A stretch of DNA of 7,235 bases, taken from positions 1 to 7,235 of the forward strand of contig NZ_BAIO01000094.1 in the NCBI RefSeq assembly GCF_000613305.1, in the 5' to 3' direction. Positions 1 to 6,331 of the stretch are shown piece by piece (the first letter of the stretch is position 1; each line of letters starts with the position of its first letter). The position numbers were made by a program, and so were the translations under genes. The notes beneath the pieces are model-generated. The model had not been told where the DNA came from, searched no databases, and worked only from the letters and a program-made list of their open reading frames with translations. Source of the DNA: Komagataeibacter kakiaceti JCM 25156. GTDB lineage: Bacteria > Pseudomonadota > Alphaproteobacteria > Acetobacterales > Acetobacteraceae.

Positions 1-548
1 CGCCGGGCGTGACCGTGCTGCGCCCCGCTGATGCCAACGAGGTGGCGGAAGCCTGGCGCACGCTGATCCAGCTTACCGATCGCCCCAGCGTGCTGGCGCT
101 GAGCCGGCAGAACCTGCCCACCATCTGCCGCAAGACCTATGCGTCGGCGGCAGGTCTGGCAAAAGGGGCGTATGTCCTTGCGGATGCGGACGGGCGGCCC
201 GATGTTATCCTCATGGCAACGGGCAGCGAAGTCGGACTCATCATCCGGGCGGCGGAAAAGCTGAAGGCGGACGGCATCAAGGTGCGTCTTGTCTCCATGC
301 CGTCATGGGATCTGTTCGAGGCCCAGCCCAAATCCTATCGTGACAGCGTGCTGCCGCCGGATGTGACCGCGCGCGTGGCGGTGGAACAGGCGGCGCAGCT
401 TGGCTGGGACCGTTACACCGGCCTGGCGGGCGAGACGATTGTCATGCACGGCTTTGGCGCCTCCGCCCCGGCGGAGAAACTGGAGGTCAAGTTCGGCTTC
501 ACGGTCGAGGCCGTGGTGGCCGCCGCCCGCAGGCAGGCCGGAAAATAA
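1..548 (+). CDS. tkt: Transketolase, C-terminal part (5' end outside window)
   Basis: This is the last 182 codons of a thiamine-diphosphate-dependent transketolase, which moves two-carbon ketol units between sugar phosphates in the non-oxidative pentose phosphate pathway. The reading frame is already open at the left edge (first full codon at 3-5), so the GTG at 9 is an internal valine, not a start. The visible part begins at the end of the pyrimidine-binding domain, with TVLRPADANE and SRQNLP; the Arg in the latter belongs to the substrate-phosphate site in known transketolases. It continues through the C-terminal domain with LMATGSEV and the highly conserved FGASAPAEKL...FGFT near the end. 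The stop is TAA at 546-548. A full transketolase has about 660-700 residues, so roughly the first three quarters are missing. The gene is followed by tal-pgi on the same strand after 106 bases. Identification is firm. Confidence 0.96.
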   Translation, partial: PGVTVLRPADANEVAEAWRTLIQLTDRPSVLALSRQNLPTICRKTYASAAGLAKGAYVLADADGRPDVILMATGSEVGLIIRAAEKLKADGIKVRLVSMPSWDLFEAQPKSYRDSVLPPDVTARVAVEQAAQLGWDRYTGLAGETIVMHGFGASAPAEKLEVKFGFTVEAVVAAARRQAGK

Positions 549-560
549 AAGGGGATCAGG

Positions 561-587
561 ACAGGCAGGGCTTTTGGTCCTGCCTGT
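561..587 (+). terminator. Hairpin just after tkt, possible weak terminator or attenuator
   Basis: A perfect 9-bp inverted repeat, ACAGGCAGG (561-569) with CCTGCCTGT (579-587), starts 13 bases after the tkt stop. A G-U and a C-G pair can extend the stem inward, leaving a 5-base loop. Only three T residues follow the stem (587-589) before CGG, so it is a poor intrinsic terminator. It may cause partial termination or protect the tkt 3' end, separating tkt expression from tal-pgi. Confidence 0.5.
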
Positions 588-607
588 TTCGGTTCCGGGG
601 AATGTCA

Positions 608-632
608 GGCGGCGCGGACAGCCCGCGCCGCC
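608..632 (+). other. All-GC 10-bp hairpin in the tal-pgi leader
   Basis: GGCGGCGCGG (608-617) is perfectly complementary to CCGCGCCGCC (623-632) across a 5-base loop, ACAGC. The stem consists only of G-C pairs, and no T-run follows, so it is not an intrinsic terminator. It ends 8 bases before the tal-pgi Shine-Dalgarno sequence at 641-647. It could stabilise a processed transcript, pause polymerase or influence translation initiation. The pairing is seen directly; the role is inferred. Confidence 0.5.
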
Positions 633-640
633 GGGAAGCA

Positions 641-647
641 AAGGAAG
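641..647 (+). promoter_or_regulatory. Ribosome binding site of tal-pgi
   Basis: AAGGAAG lies 7 bases before the ATG at 655. It decides the start: the tal-pgi frame stays open upstream to about 400, inside tkt, but no earlier codon has such a site. The next in-frame ATG, at 670, has no Shine-Dalgarno-like sequence before it. Confidence 0.7.
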
Positions 648-654
648 CACAGCC

Positions 655-3528
655 ATGAGTGCGACAGCCATGAATGCGCGTGAATCTGGTGGAGAAAATC
701 CATTAAAGGAACTGGCCCGCTATGGTCAGTCTCCCTGGCTGGATTTCATCCAGCGATCCTATACCGAAAATGGCAGCCTGAAAAAACTGGTGGATGAGGA
801 CGGGCTGAAGGGCGTGACCTCCAACCCCGCCATCTTCCAGAAGGCCATGGGGCAGGGCACGGATTACGACGCGCAGATCCGCTCGGTGCTGGAGCACCGG
901 ATCGTCGATGCCGGAACGCTGTACGAACTGCTGGCCATTGACGACATCCGCGCCGCGGCGAAGGTGCTGTATCCCGTCTATGAACAGACAAAGGGCGTGG
1001 ACGGCTATGTCAGCCTCGAGGTCTCGCCCTATCTGGCGCGTGACACCAATGGCACGCTGAACGAGGCCCGCCGCCTGTGGAAGGCGGTTGAAGCCCGTAA
1101 CCTCATGATCAAGATTCCCGGCACGGATGAAGGTCTGCCCGCCATCCGCGCCGCCATTGGCGACGGGCTGAGCATCAACGTCACCCTGCTGTTCTCGTTC
1201 GATGCGTACAAGAAGGTGCTGGAAGCCTACATCTCCGGGCTGGAAGATCGTCTGGGCCGTGGGGAGAGCGTGAAAGGCATCGCCAGCGTCGCTTCCTTCT
1301 TCGTCAGCCGCATCGACGTGAAGATCGACAAGGAAATAGACGGTCGCGTCGCCGCTGGTGACAAGGAGACGCCAGCCCTCAAGGCCCTGCGCGGCAAGGT
1401 GGCGATTGCCAACGCCAAGGTGGCGTATGAATACTGGAAGGACGTGACCGCCAGCCCGCGGTGGAAGAAACTGGCCGATGCCGGGGCCATGCCGCAGCGC
1501 CTGCTGTGGGCCAGCACCGGCACGAAGGACAAGTCCTTCAGCGACGTGCTGTATGTGGATGGGCTGATCGGCCCCGAGACCGTCAACACCATTCCGCCCG
1601 CGACCTTCGACGCCTTCCGCGACCATGGCAAGGTGGCCGAAACGCTGACGCAGGATCTGCCCGGCGCGCGCAAGGTGCTGGCGGAAGCCGAGCGTCTTGG
1701 CCTCGATCTGGCCGGTGTAACGAAAACGCTGGTGGATGAAGGCGTTGCATCCTTCGCCGATGCGTTTGACGACCTGCTGGGTTCCGTCGCGGCCAAGCAG
1801 GCGGCGTTCCTTGGCAGGAAGGTCACCTCCACCGCCCTCAAACTGCCCGCCGATCTGGACAGGGCGGTCAAGGCGGAACAGGACGCCTGGCGCAAGGGGG
1901 GCAAGGTCCGCCGCCTGTGGCACCACGACGCCACCCTGTGGACCGGCAAGGACGAGGCGGACTGGCTGAAATGGCTGGACATTACCGATGACCAGATCGC
2001 CGCGCTGTCGAAGTTCGAGGATTTTCAGGCGGAGGTGAAGGCGCGCGGCTTCCAGCACGCGCTTTTGCTGGGCATGGGCGGGTCCAGCCTTGGCCCGGAA
2101 GTGCTGGCCCAGACATTCGGCAAGCATGAGGGCTTCCCGCACCTCTATGTCCTCGACAGCACGGACCCGCAGCAGGTGCGTGCGTTCCAGGACAAGATCG
2201 ATATTTCCAGGACGCTGTTCATCGTCTCGTCCAAGTCCGGCGGCACGCTGGAGCCCAACATCCTCAAGGCCTATTTCTTCGATCAGGCCAAAAAGGTGCT
2301 GGGTGACAAGGTGGGATCCCACTTCATCACCGTGACCGATCCCGGTTCCCACATGGAAGACGTGGCGAAGAAGGACGGGTTCTGGAAAATCTTCTATGGT
2401 GAAAAGCAGATCGGCGGCCGCTATTCCGTGCTGTCCGATTTCGGGCTGGTGCCCGCCGCCGTGGCGGGGCTGCCGCTGAAGCTTCTGCTCGAATCTGCGC
2501 TGCGTGGTGAAAAGTCCTGCGCCGCCTCGGTGCCGCCGGCGCAGAACCCCGGCGTGGTGCTGGGCACGGTGCTGGGTGTGGCCGCGCGTGATTTCGGTCG
2601 GGACAAGGTGACCATCATCGCCTCCCCCGGCATTTACGACATGGGGGCGTGGCTGGAGCAGCTTCTTGCCGAATCAACCGGCAAGGACGGCAAGGGCCTG
2701 ATCCCCATTGATGACGAGACGATCGGCAGGCCCGATGTGTATGGCAAGGACCGCGTCTTCGCCTATCTGCGTCTGGCCGAGGATCCCTGCCCCCGTCAGG
2801 ACGCGGCCTTCGCCGCGCTGGTCGAGGCGGGCGAACCGGTGGTGACCATTGAACTGCATGAACGCCGCCAGGTGCTGGAGGAGTTCTTCCGCTGGGAGTT
2901 CGCCACCGCCGTTGCCGGTTCGATCATCGGCATCAACGCCTTCAACCAGCCTGATGTCGAGGCCTCGAAGATCGAGACCAAGAAGATCACCAACGCCTAT
3001 AACGAGACCGGCAGACTGCCGCCGTACGAGCCGTTCGCCAAGGACGCGCCCTTCGCCTTCTACGCCGATCCGAAGAACGCGCAGGCGCTGAAGGGCGGCA
3101 AGACGGCGGAAGAGATCCTCAGGGCGCATTTCGCCCGTGCCGGGGCGGGTGATTACGTGGCGCTGCTGGCCTATATCGACCGTGACACGGCAACACGCGA
3201 ATGGATCCAGAAGGCCCGTCTTGACGTGCGTGACGCGCTGAAGGTCGCCACGGCGGCCGAATTCGGTCCGCGCTTCCAGCATTCGACCGGGCAGGCGTAC
3301 AAGGGTGGCCCCAACACGGGCGTTTTCCTGCAGATCACCTGCGATGACGTGGTGAACCTGCCGGTGCCGGGTGAGAAATATACCTTTGGCATCGTGAAGG
3401 AAGCCCAGGCGCGTGGCGACATGGAGGTGCTGGCCGAACGCGGCCGCCGTGTGCTGCGTGTCCACATCCACGGAGACCTGAAATCGGGTCTTGAAAAACT
3501 GGGGCAGGATATCGCCCGCGCGGTCTGA
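655..3528 (+). CDS. tal-pgi: Bifunctional transaldolase / glucose-6-phosphate isomerase fusion
   Basis: This 957-residue protein joins two cytosolic enzymes. The transaldolase domain (about residues 15-380) exchanges dihydroxyacetone units to make fructose 6-phosphate and erythrose 4-phosphate. It shows D30, signature GVTSNPAIF (53-61, with N57), E122, the Schiff-base lysine K153 in IKIPGT, T177 and S218, which match the active-site set of E. coli TalB. A short linker (about 382-405) leads to the isomerase domain, a tandem SIS fold that interconverts fructose 6-phosphate and glucose 6-phosphate. It shows LLGMGGSSLGPE (471-482), SSKSGGTLEPN (525-535), GGRYS (587-591) and NQPDVEASK (764-772), with the likely catalytic Glu at 769 and Lys at 772. 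About 950 residues is normal for this fusion, which is known in acetic acid bacteria and other phyla. The gene sits between tkt and gnd and is followed by a strong terminator. The first domain's product is the second domain's substrate, so channelling is possible but unproven. There is no frameshift and no missing key residue. Confidence 0.96.
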   Translation: MSATAMNARESGGENPLKELARYGQSPWLDFIQRSYTENGSLKKLVDEDGLKGVTSNPAIFQKAMGQGTDYDAQIRSVLEHRIVDAGTLYELLAIDDIRAAAKVLYPVYEQTKGVDGYVSLEVSPYLARDTNGTLNEARRLWKAVEARNLMIKIPGTDEGLPAIRAAIGDGLSINVTLLFSFDAYKKVLEAYISGLEDRLGRGESVKGIASVASFFVSRIDVKIDKEIDGRVAAGDKETPALKALRGKVAIANAKVAYEYWKDVTASPRWKKLADAGAMPQRLLWASTGTKDKSFSDVLYVDGLIGPETVNTIPPATFDAFRDHGKVAETLTQDLPGARKVLAEAERLGLDLAGVTKTLVDEGVASFADAFDDLLGSVAAKQAAFLGRKVTSTALKLPADLDRAVKAEQDAWRKGGKVRRLWHHDATLWTGKDEADWLKWLDITDDQIAALSKFEDFQAEVKARGFQHALLLGMGGSSLGPEVLAQTFGKHEGFPHLYVLDSTDPQQVRAFQDKIDISRTLFIVSSKSGGTLEPNILKAYFFDQAKKVLGDKVGSHFITVTDPGSHMEDVAKKDGFWKIFYGEKQIGGRYSVLSDFGLVPAAVAGLPLKLLLESALRGEKSCAASVPPAQNPGVVLGTVLGVAARDFGRDKVTIIASPGIYDMGAWLEQLLAESTGKDGKGLIPIDDETIGRPDVYGKDRVFAYLRLAEDPCPRQDAAFAALVEAGEPVVTIELHERRQVLEEFFRWEFATAVAGSIIGINAFNQPDVEASKIETKKITNAYNETGRLPPYEPFAKDAPFAFYADPKNAQALKGGKTAEEILRAHFARAGAGDYVALLAYIDRDTATREWIQKARLDVRDALKVATAAEFGPRFQHSTGQAYKGGPNTGVFLQITCDDVVNLPVPGEKYTFGIVKEAQARGDMEVLAERGRRVLRVHIHGDLKSGLEKLGQDIARAV

Positions 3529-3541
3529 TCCGCGGTTCCGG

Positions 3542-3574
3542 ACCCGCCTTTTCCCACGAAAAGGCGGGTTTCTT
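3542..3574 (+). terminator. Rho-independent terminator after tal-pgi
   Basis: A perfect 11-bp stem, ACCCGCCTTTT (3542-3552) with AAAAGGCGGGT (3559-3569), has a 6-base loop and is followed by TTTCTT (3569-3574). It begins 13 bases after the tal-pgi stop. It is the best terminator in the window and suggests that tal-pgi transcription largely ends here, so gnd may have its own promoter in 3575-3630. I could not identify convincing -35 and -10 boxes there. The A/T-rich stem ends could also let it work weakly in the opposite direction. Confidence 0.88.
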
Positions 3575-3606
3575 GATAGCGGTCATTGGGAAATGGCCAT
3601 GAAGGC

Positions 3607-3628
3607 GATAGGGATACAACCCTATCCC
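3607..3628 (+). promoter_or_regulatory. Inverted repeat ahead of gnd (possible operator or leader hairpin)
   Basis: GATAGGG (3607-3613) pairs with CCCTATC (3620-3626) across the loop ATACAA. An overlapping alternative pairs GGGATA (3611-3616) with TATCCC (3623-3628). The two pairings exclude each other. The element ends 6 bases before the gnd Shine-Dalgarno sequence. As DNA it is a 20-bp palindromic site that could bind a dimeric regulator; as RNA it could affect gnd translation. Only the symmetry is seen directly. Confidence 0.4.
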
Positions 3629-3634
3629 ATCTTC

Positions 3635-3639
3635 AGGAG
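3635..3639 (+). promoter_or_regulatory. Ribosome binding site of gnd
   Basis: AGGAG lies 9 bases before the ATG at 3649, in an A/T-rich initiation region (ATTTTATT). It fixes the start at 3649 rather than at the in-frame TTG at 3586. Starting at 3586 would place 21 extra residues before the Rossmann strand that normally opens the protein. Confidence 0.85.
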
Positions 3640-3648
3640 TATTTTATT

Positions 3649-4647
3649 ATGCAAATCGGTATTGTTGGTCTTGGCAAGATGGGCGGCAACATTTCAATCC
3701 GCCTCACCCGCCATGGTCATGACGTGGTGGCCTATGATCGCGATCCCGCCGTTACCGCGAAAGTGTGCGAACAGGCCGAAGGGGGCCGGGCCACGGCGGC
3801 CACCGGGCTGAAGGACATGGTCGGCAAGCTGTCGGGCCGCAAGATCATCTGGCTCATGCTGCCCGCGGGCGAAGTGACGGAGCAGGCGGTACAGGAACTC
3901 GGCACGCTGATGAGCCGTGGCGATATCGTGATTGACGGTGGCAATTCCTTTTACAAGGACGACATCCGCCGTGCCGCCGAGCTGGTGAAAAAAGGCATCG
4001 ACTACATTGATGTCGGCACGTCCGGCGGCGTGTGGGGCCTGGAGCGTGGCTACTGCATGATGTACGGCGGCACCAAGGAAGCGACCGATCATATCGATCC
4101 CATCCTGTCCGCGCTCGCGCCGGGGATTGGCGACATTCCGCGCACGCCGAACCGTGACAAGCCGGAATTCGACCCCCGCGCCGAGCAGGGCTACCTGCAT
4201 TGCGGCCCCGCCGGTTCCGGCCATTTCGTGAAGATGGTCCATAACGGCATCGAATACGGCATCATGCAGGCCTTCGCCGAAGGGTTCGACGTGATGAAGT
4301 CCAAGAACTCCACCGAACTGCCCGAAGACCAGCGTTTCGAACTGAACATGGCCGACATCGCCGAAGTCTGGCGCCGTGGCAGCGTCGTGTCCTCGTGGCT
4401 GCTCGACCTTTCGGCCAGCGCGCTGGCGGGCAACCCGGACCTGTCCAACTACAAGGGCGACGTGGCCGATTCCGGTGAAGGCCGCTGGACCATCGAAGCC
4501 GCGATCGAGGAGGCGGTGCCGGTTCCCGTCATCACGGCATCCCTGTTCACGCGCTTCCGTTCCCGCACCGGCAACAACTATGCCGAGAAGATGCTGTCAG
4601 CCATGCGCTTCGGTTTTGGCGGTCACATCGAAGGTACGAATAACTGA
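3649..4647 (+). CDS. gnd: 6-Phosphogluconate dehydrogenase, decarboxylating (short, NAD-type)
   Basis: This enzyme oxidises 6-phosphogluconate to ribulose 5-phosphate with loss of CO2. The protein has 332 residues and belongs to the short 6PGDH class, against about 470 for the E. coli type. The N-terminal Rossmann domain has GLGKMG (7-12). The second strand ends in AYDRDP, with D30 where NADP-dependent enzymes have the Asn of an NRT motif, so NAD preference is predicted. Substrate and catalytic motifs follow: DGGNS (96-100), DVGTSGG (121-127), and KMVHNGIEY (195-203) with the likely catalytic Lys195, Asn199, Glu202 and Tyr203. The last part is the all-helical domain, ending in GGHIEGTNN. The start is set by AGGAG at 3635-3639 and by the Rossmann strand beginning at residue 2. 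A terminator upstream and a 150-base structured gap downstream suggest that its expression is at least partly independent of both neighbours. Confidence 0.95.
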   Translation: MQIGIVGLGKMGGNISIRLTRHGHDVVAYDRDPAVTAKVCEQAEGGRATAATGLKDMVGKLSGRKIIWLMLPAGEVTEQAVQELGTLMSRGDIVIDGGNSFYKDDIRRAAELVKKGIDYIDVGTSGGVWGLERGYCMMYGGTKEATDHIDPILSALAPGIGDIPRTPNRDKPEFDPRAEQGYLHCGPAGSGHFVKMVHNGIEYGIMQAFAEGFDVMKSKNSTELPEDQRFELNMADIAEVWRRGSVVSSWLLDLSASALAGNPDLSNYKGDVADSGEGRWTIEAAIEEAVPVPVITASLFTRFRSRTGNNYAEKMLSAMRFGFGGHIEGTNN

Positions 4648-4653
4648 CCCGCC

Positions 4654-4695
4654 ACCCGGTCGGTAACTGACCGGGTCGCCCGGGGGCTCGTTTTT
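4654..4695 (+). terminator. Terminator-like hairpin after gnd
   Basis: ACCCGGTC (4654-4661) pairs with GACCGGGT (4669-4676); a G-U and a G-C pair extend it inward to a 3-base loop. A run of five T residues is at 4691-4695, but 14 bases separate it from the stem, which is too far for a classical terminator. A competing hairpin, CCGGG-TCG-CCCGG (4671-4683), shares the right arm and lies closer to the T-run, though 7 bases still intervene. Partial termination or an attenuator-like switch between gnd and zwf is possible; confident termination is not supported. Confidence 0.42.
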
Positions 4696-4760
4696 CCGCC
4701 TCCGGCTGCTTCCCGAAAAGACAGCACATGAATGACTGCGCGCGGAACAGCCGGAGGGGG
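4696..4760 (+). other. Long imperfect stem-loop in the zwf leader
   Basis: CCTCCGGCTG (4699-4708) is perfectly complementary to CAGCCGGAGG (4748-4757). The helix extends outward by two C-G pairs after one mismatch (4696-4697 with 4759-4760). It extends inward by TTCC (4710-4713) with GGAA (4744-4747) after one bulged C. The loop, about 4714-4743, contains the ATGs at 4728 and 4732, and the purine-rich GGAGGGGG (4753-4760) lies in the right arm. This looks like a folded 5' untranslated region of zwf. The pairing is seen directly; function is inferred. Confidence 0.5.
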
Positions 4761-4781
4761 ATTACAGGCGAAAAACAGTTC

Positions 4782-4786
4782 AGGAA
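4782..4786 (+). promoter_or_regulatory. Probable ribosome binding site of zwf
   Basis: AGGAA lies 11 bases before the ATG at 4798, which is slightly long spacing. The alternative in-frame ATG at 4732 has no good site before it and lies in the loop of the leader stem-loop. This favours 4798, but only moderately. Confidence 0.5.
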
Positions 4787-4797
4787 CAGTAGCAGAC

Positions 4798-6327
4798 ATG
4801 GAAAATATTATCGCCTCGGCAGTATCGCAGGTAGGGGATTCCGGTGATGAAAGCGCCCCCCGGCGCTGCCCGCCGGCATCGTTCGTCATTTTTGGCGGGG
4901 GTGGGGATCTGACGCATCGCCTCCTGCTTCCCGCCATCTACAACCTTGCCTGCGCCGGACTGCTGGACGATGGCTTCAATGTCGTTGCCGTTGACCGCGC
5001 GGACCTGACCGATACGCAGTTGCGCCAGAGCATGTATGCGGCGCTGGAAAACTTCGTTGCCCGCCGCGGGGCCGAGGCCGTGGCCCTGCGCACGGATATA
5101 TGGGACTGGCTCACGCCGCGTATCCGCTACGTGCGTGGCGATTTCGAGACCGCCCAGACCTATCAGGACATTTCCGCCATCGTGGGGGAGCGGAACTGCA
5201 TTTTCTACCTTGCGGTGGCCGCCCGTTTCTTCGGCTCCATCGTGGACCGTCTGGGCGAGGCGGCCCTTGTGCGCGAGGGACGCAATTCCTTCCGCCGGGT
5301 GATCGTGGAAAAGCCCTTCGGGCATGACCTGCCCTCGGCCATAGCGCTCAATACCCGGCTGCTGAACACGCTGACGGAACAGCAGATTTACCGGATCGAT
5401 CATTATCTGGGCAAGGAGACGGTGCAGAACATCCTCGCCCTGCGTTTCTCCAACGGGTTTTTCGAGCCGCTGTGGAACCGCCAGAACATAGACCACGTCC
5501 AGATCACCGCCGCCGAGACGGTGGGCGTGGAACAGCGCGCCAAATTCTACGAAGGCACGGGCGCGGTGCGCGACATGGTGCCCAATCACGTCATGCAGCT
5601 TCTGGCCATGACGGCGATGGAGGCTCCCATCTCCTTCGATGCCGACGCCGTGCGCAATGAAAAGACGAAGGTGCTGGACGCCATCCACACCCTGTCGCCC
5701 GATGACGTGGTGCGCGGGCAGTATGCAGCCGGCACGGTGAATGGCGCGGCGGTGCCGGGTTACCGGGAGGAACCGGGCGTTGACCCCCATTCCCTGACCG
5801 AGACCTACGTGGCCATGAAGTTCCAGATCGACAACTGGCGCTGGGCTGGCGTGCCGTTTTACGTGCGTACCGGCAAACGTCTGGCCGCGCGCAAGACCGA
5901 GATCGCGATTCACTTCAAGTCCGCGCCTTACGCGCTGTTCCGTGACACGCCGGTGGACCGTCTCGCCCCCAACATCATGGTCATGCACATCCAGCCCACC
6001 GAAGGGGTGACCATGCAGTTCTCGGCCAAGATCCCCGGCCCCGCCGTGCGGCTTGGCGGCGTGCGCATGAAGTTCGATTACGCCGAATGGTTCAGTGAAG
6101 GCCCCAGCACCGGATATGAAACCCTGATCTATGACTGCATGATCGGGGATGCGACGCTGTTCCAGCGCGCGGACAATATCGAGGCCGGATGGCGCGCCGT
6201 GCAGCCGGTTCTGGACTGGGGGCAGGACAGTCAGACGCTCGCCCTCTACACGGCGGGCAGCGAAGGGCCAAAGGCGGCCGACGCCCTGCTGGCGCGTGAC
6301 CACCGGCACTGGCTGAAAATTGGATAA
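4798..6327 (+). CDS. zwf: Glucose-6-phosphate 1-dehydrogenase
   Basis: This enzyme oxidises glucose 6-phosphate to 6-phosphoglucono-lactone and is the entry step of the oxidative pentose phosphate and Entner-Doudoroff pathways. From the chosen start it has 509 residues, within the usual 480-510. The Rossmann domain has the nucleotide fingerprint FVIFGGGGDLTHRL (29-42). The second strand ends in VAVDRAD, giving D66-R67, where the Arg is the usual NADP-phosphate contact and the preceding Asp is unusual. EKPFG (171-175) carries the conserved Lys172. The substrate signature RIDHYLGKE has D201, H202 and K206, and the general-base His is H264 in PNHVMQ. An in-frame ATG at 4732 would add 22 residues of low-complexity, unconserved-looking sequence, so 4798 is preferred. 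The HAD phosphatase follows after 4 bases and is probably co-transcribed and translationally coupled. Function is firm; cofactor preference (NAD, NADP or both) is open. Confidence 0.95.
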   Translation: MENIIASAVSQVGDSGDESAPRRCPPASFVIFGGGGDLTHRLLLPAIYNLACAGLLDDGFNVVAVDRADLTDTQLRQSMYAALENFVARRGAEAVALRTDIWDWLTPRIRYVRGDFETAQTYQDISAIVGERNCIFYLAVAARFFGSIVDRLGEAALVREGRNSFRRVIVEKPFGHDLPSAIALNTRLLNTLTEQQIYRIDHYLGKETVQNILALRFSNGFFEPLWNRQNIDHVQITAAETVGVEQRAKFYEGTGAVRDMVPNHVMQLLAMTAMEAPISFDADAVRNEKTKVLDAIHTLSPDDVVRGQYAAGTVNGAAVPGYREEPGVDPHSLTETYVAMKFQIDNWRWAGVPFYVRTGKRLAARKTEIAIHFKSAPYALFRDTPVDRLAPNIMVMHIQPTEGVTMQFSAKIPGPAVRLGGVRMKFDYAEWFSEGPSTGYETLIYDCMIGDATLFQRADNIEAGWRAVQPVLDWGQDSQTLALYTAGSEGPKAADALLARDHRHWLKIG

Positions 6328-6331
6328 TCCC

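Noticed and set aside
400..654. In-frame upstream extension of tal-pgi into the tkt 3' end
   Set aside because: The 85 extra codons overlap tkt and read as low-complexity Arg/Pro-rich sequence, and a good ribosome binding site at 641-647 serves the ATG at 655.
703..2352. A 549-codon open frame on the minus strand, antisense to tal-pgi
   Set aside because: It overlaps intact, motif-rich coding sequence on the plus strand, shows no family motif, and has composition typical of an antisense shadow.
3573..3614. Possible gnd promoter with TTGATA (3573-3578) or TTGGGA (3586-3591) as -35 box
   Set aside because: No convincing -10 hexamer lies at 16-18 bases from either. TTGATA also overlaps the T-run of the terminator. 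A promoter is likely in this region but cannot be placed.
4732..4797. Alternative start of zwf at the ATG at 4732 (531 residues)
   Set aside because: There is no ribosome binding site, the ATG lies in the loop of a leader stem-loop, and the extra 22 residues do not resemble the usual G6PDH N-terminus. N-terminal peptide data would settle it.
4728..4850. Possible leader peptide beginning at the out-of-frame ATG at 4728 and running into the start of zwf
   Set aside because: It has no Shine-Dalgarno sequence, no run of regulatory codons and no recognisable content. An ATG and a 39-codon open frame are expected by chance.
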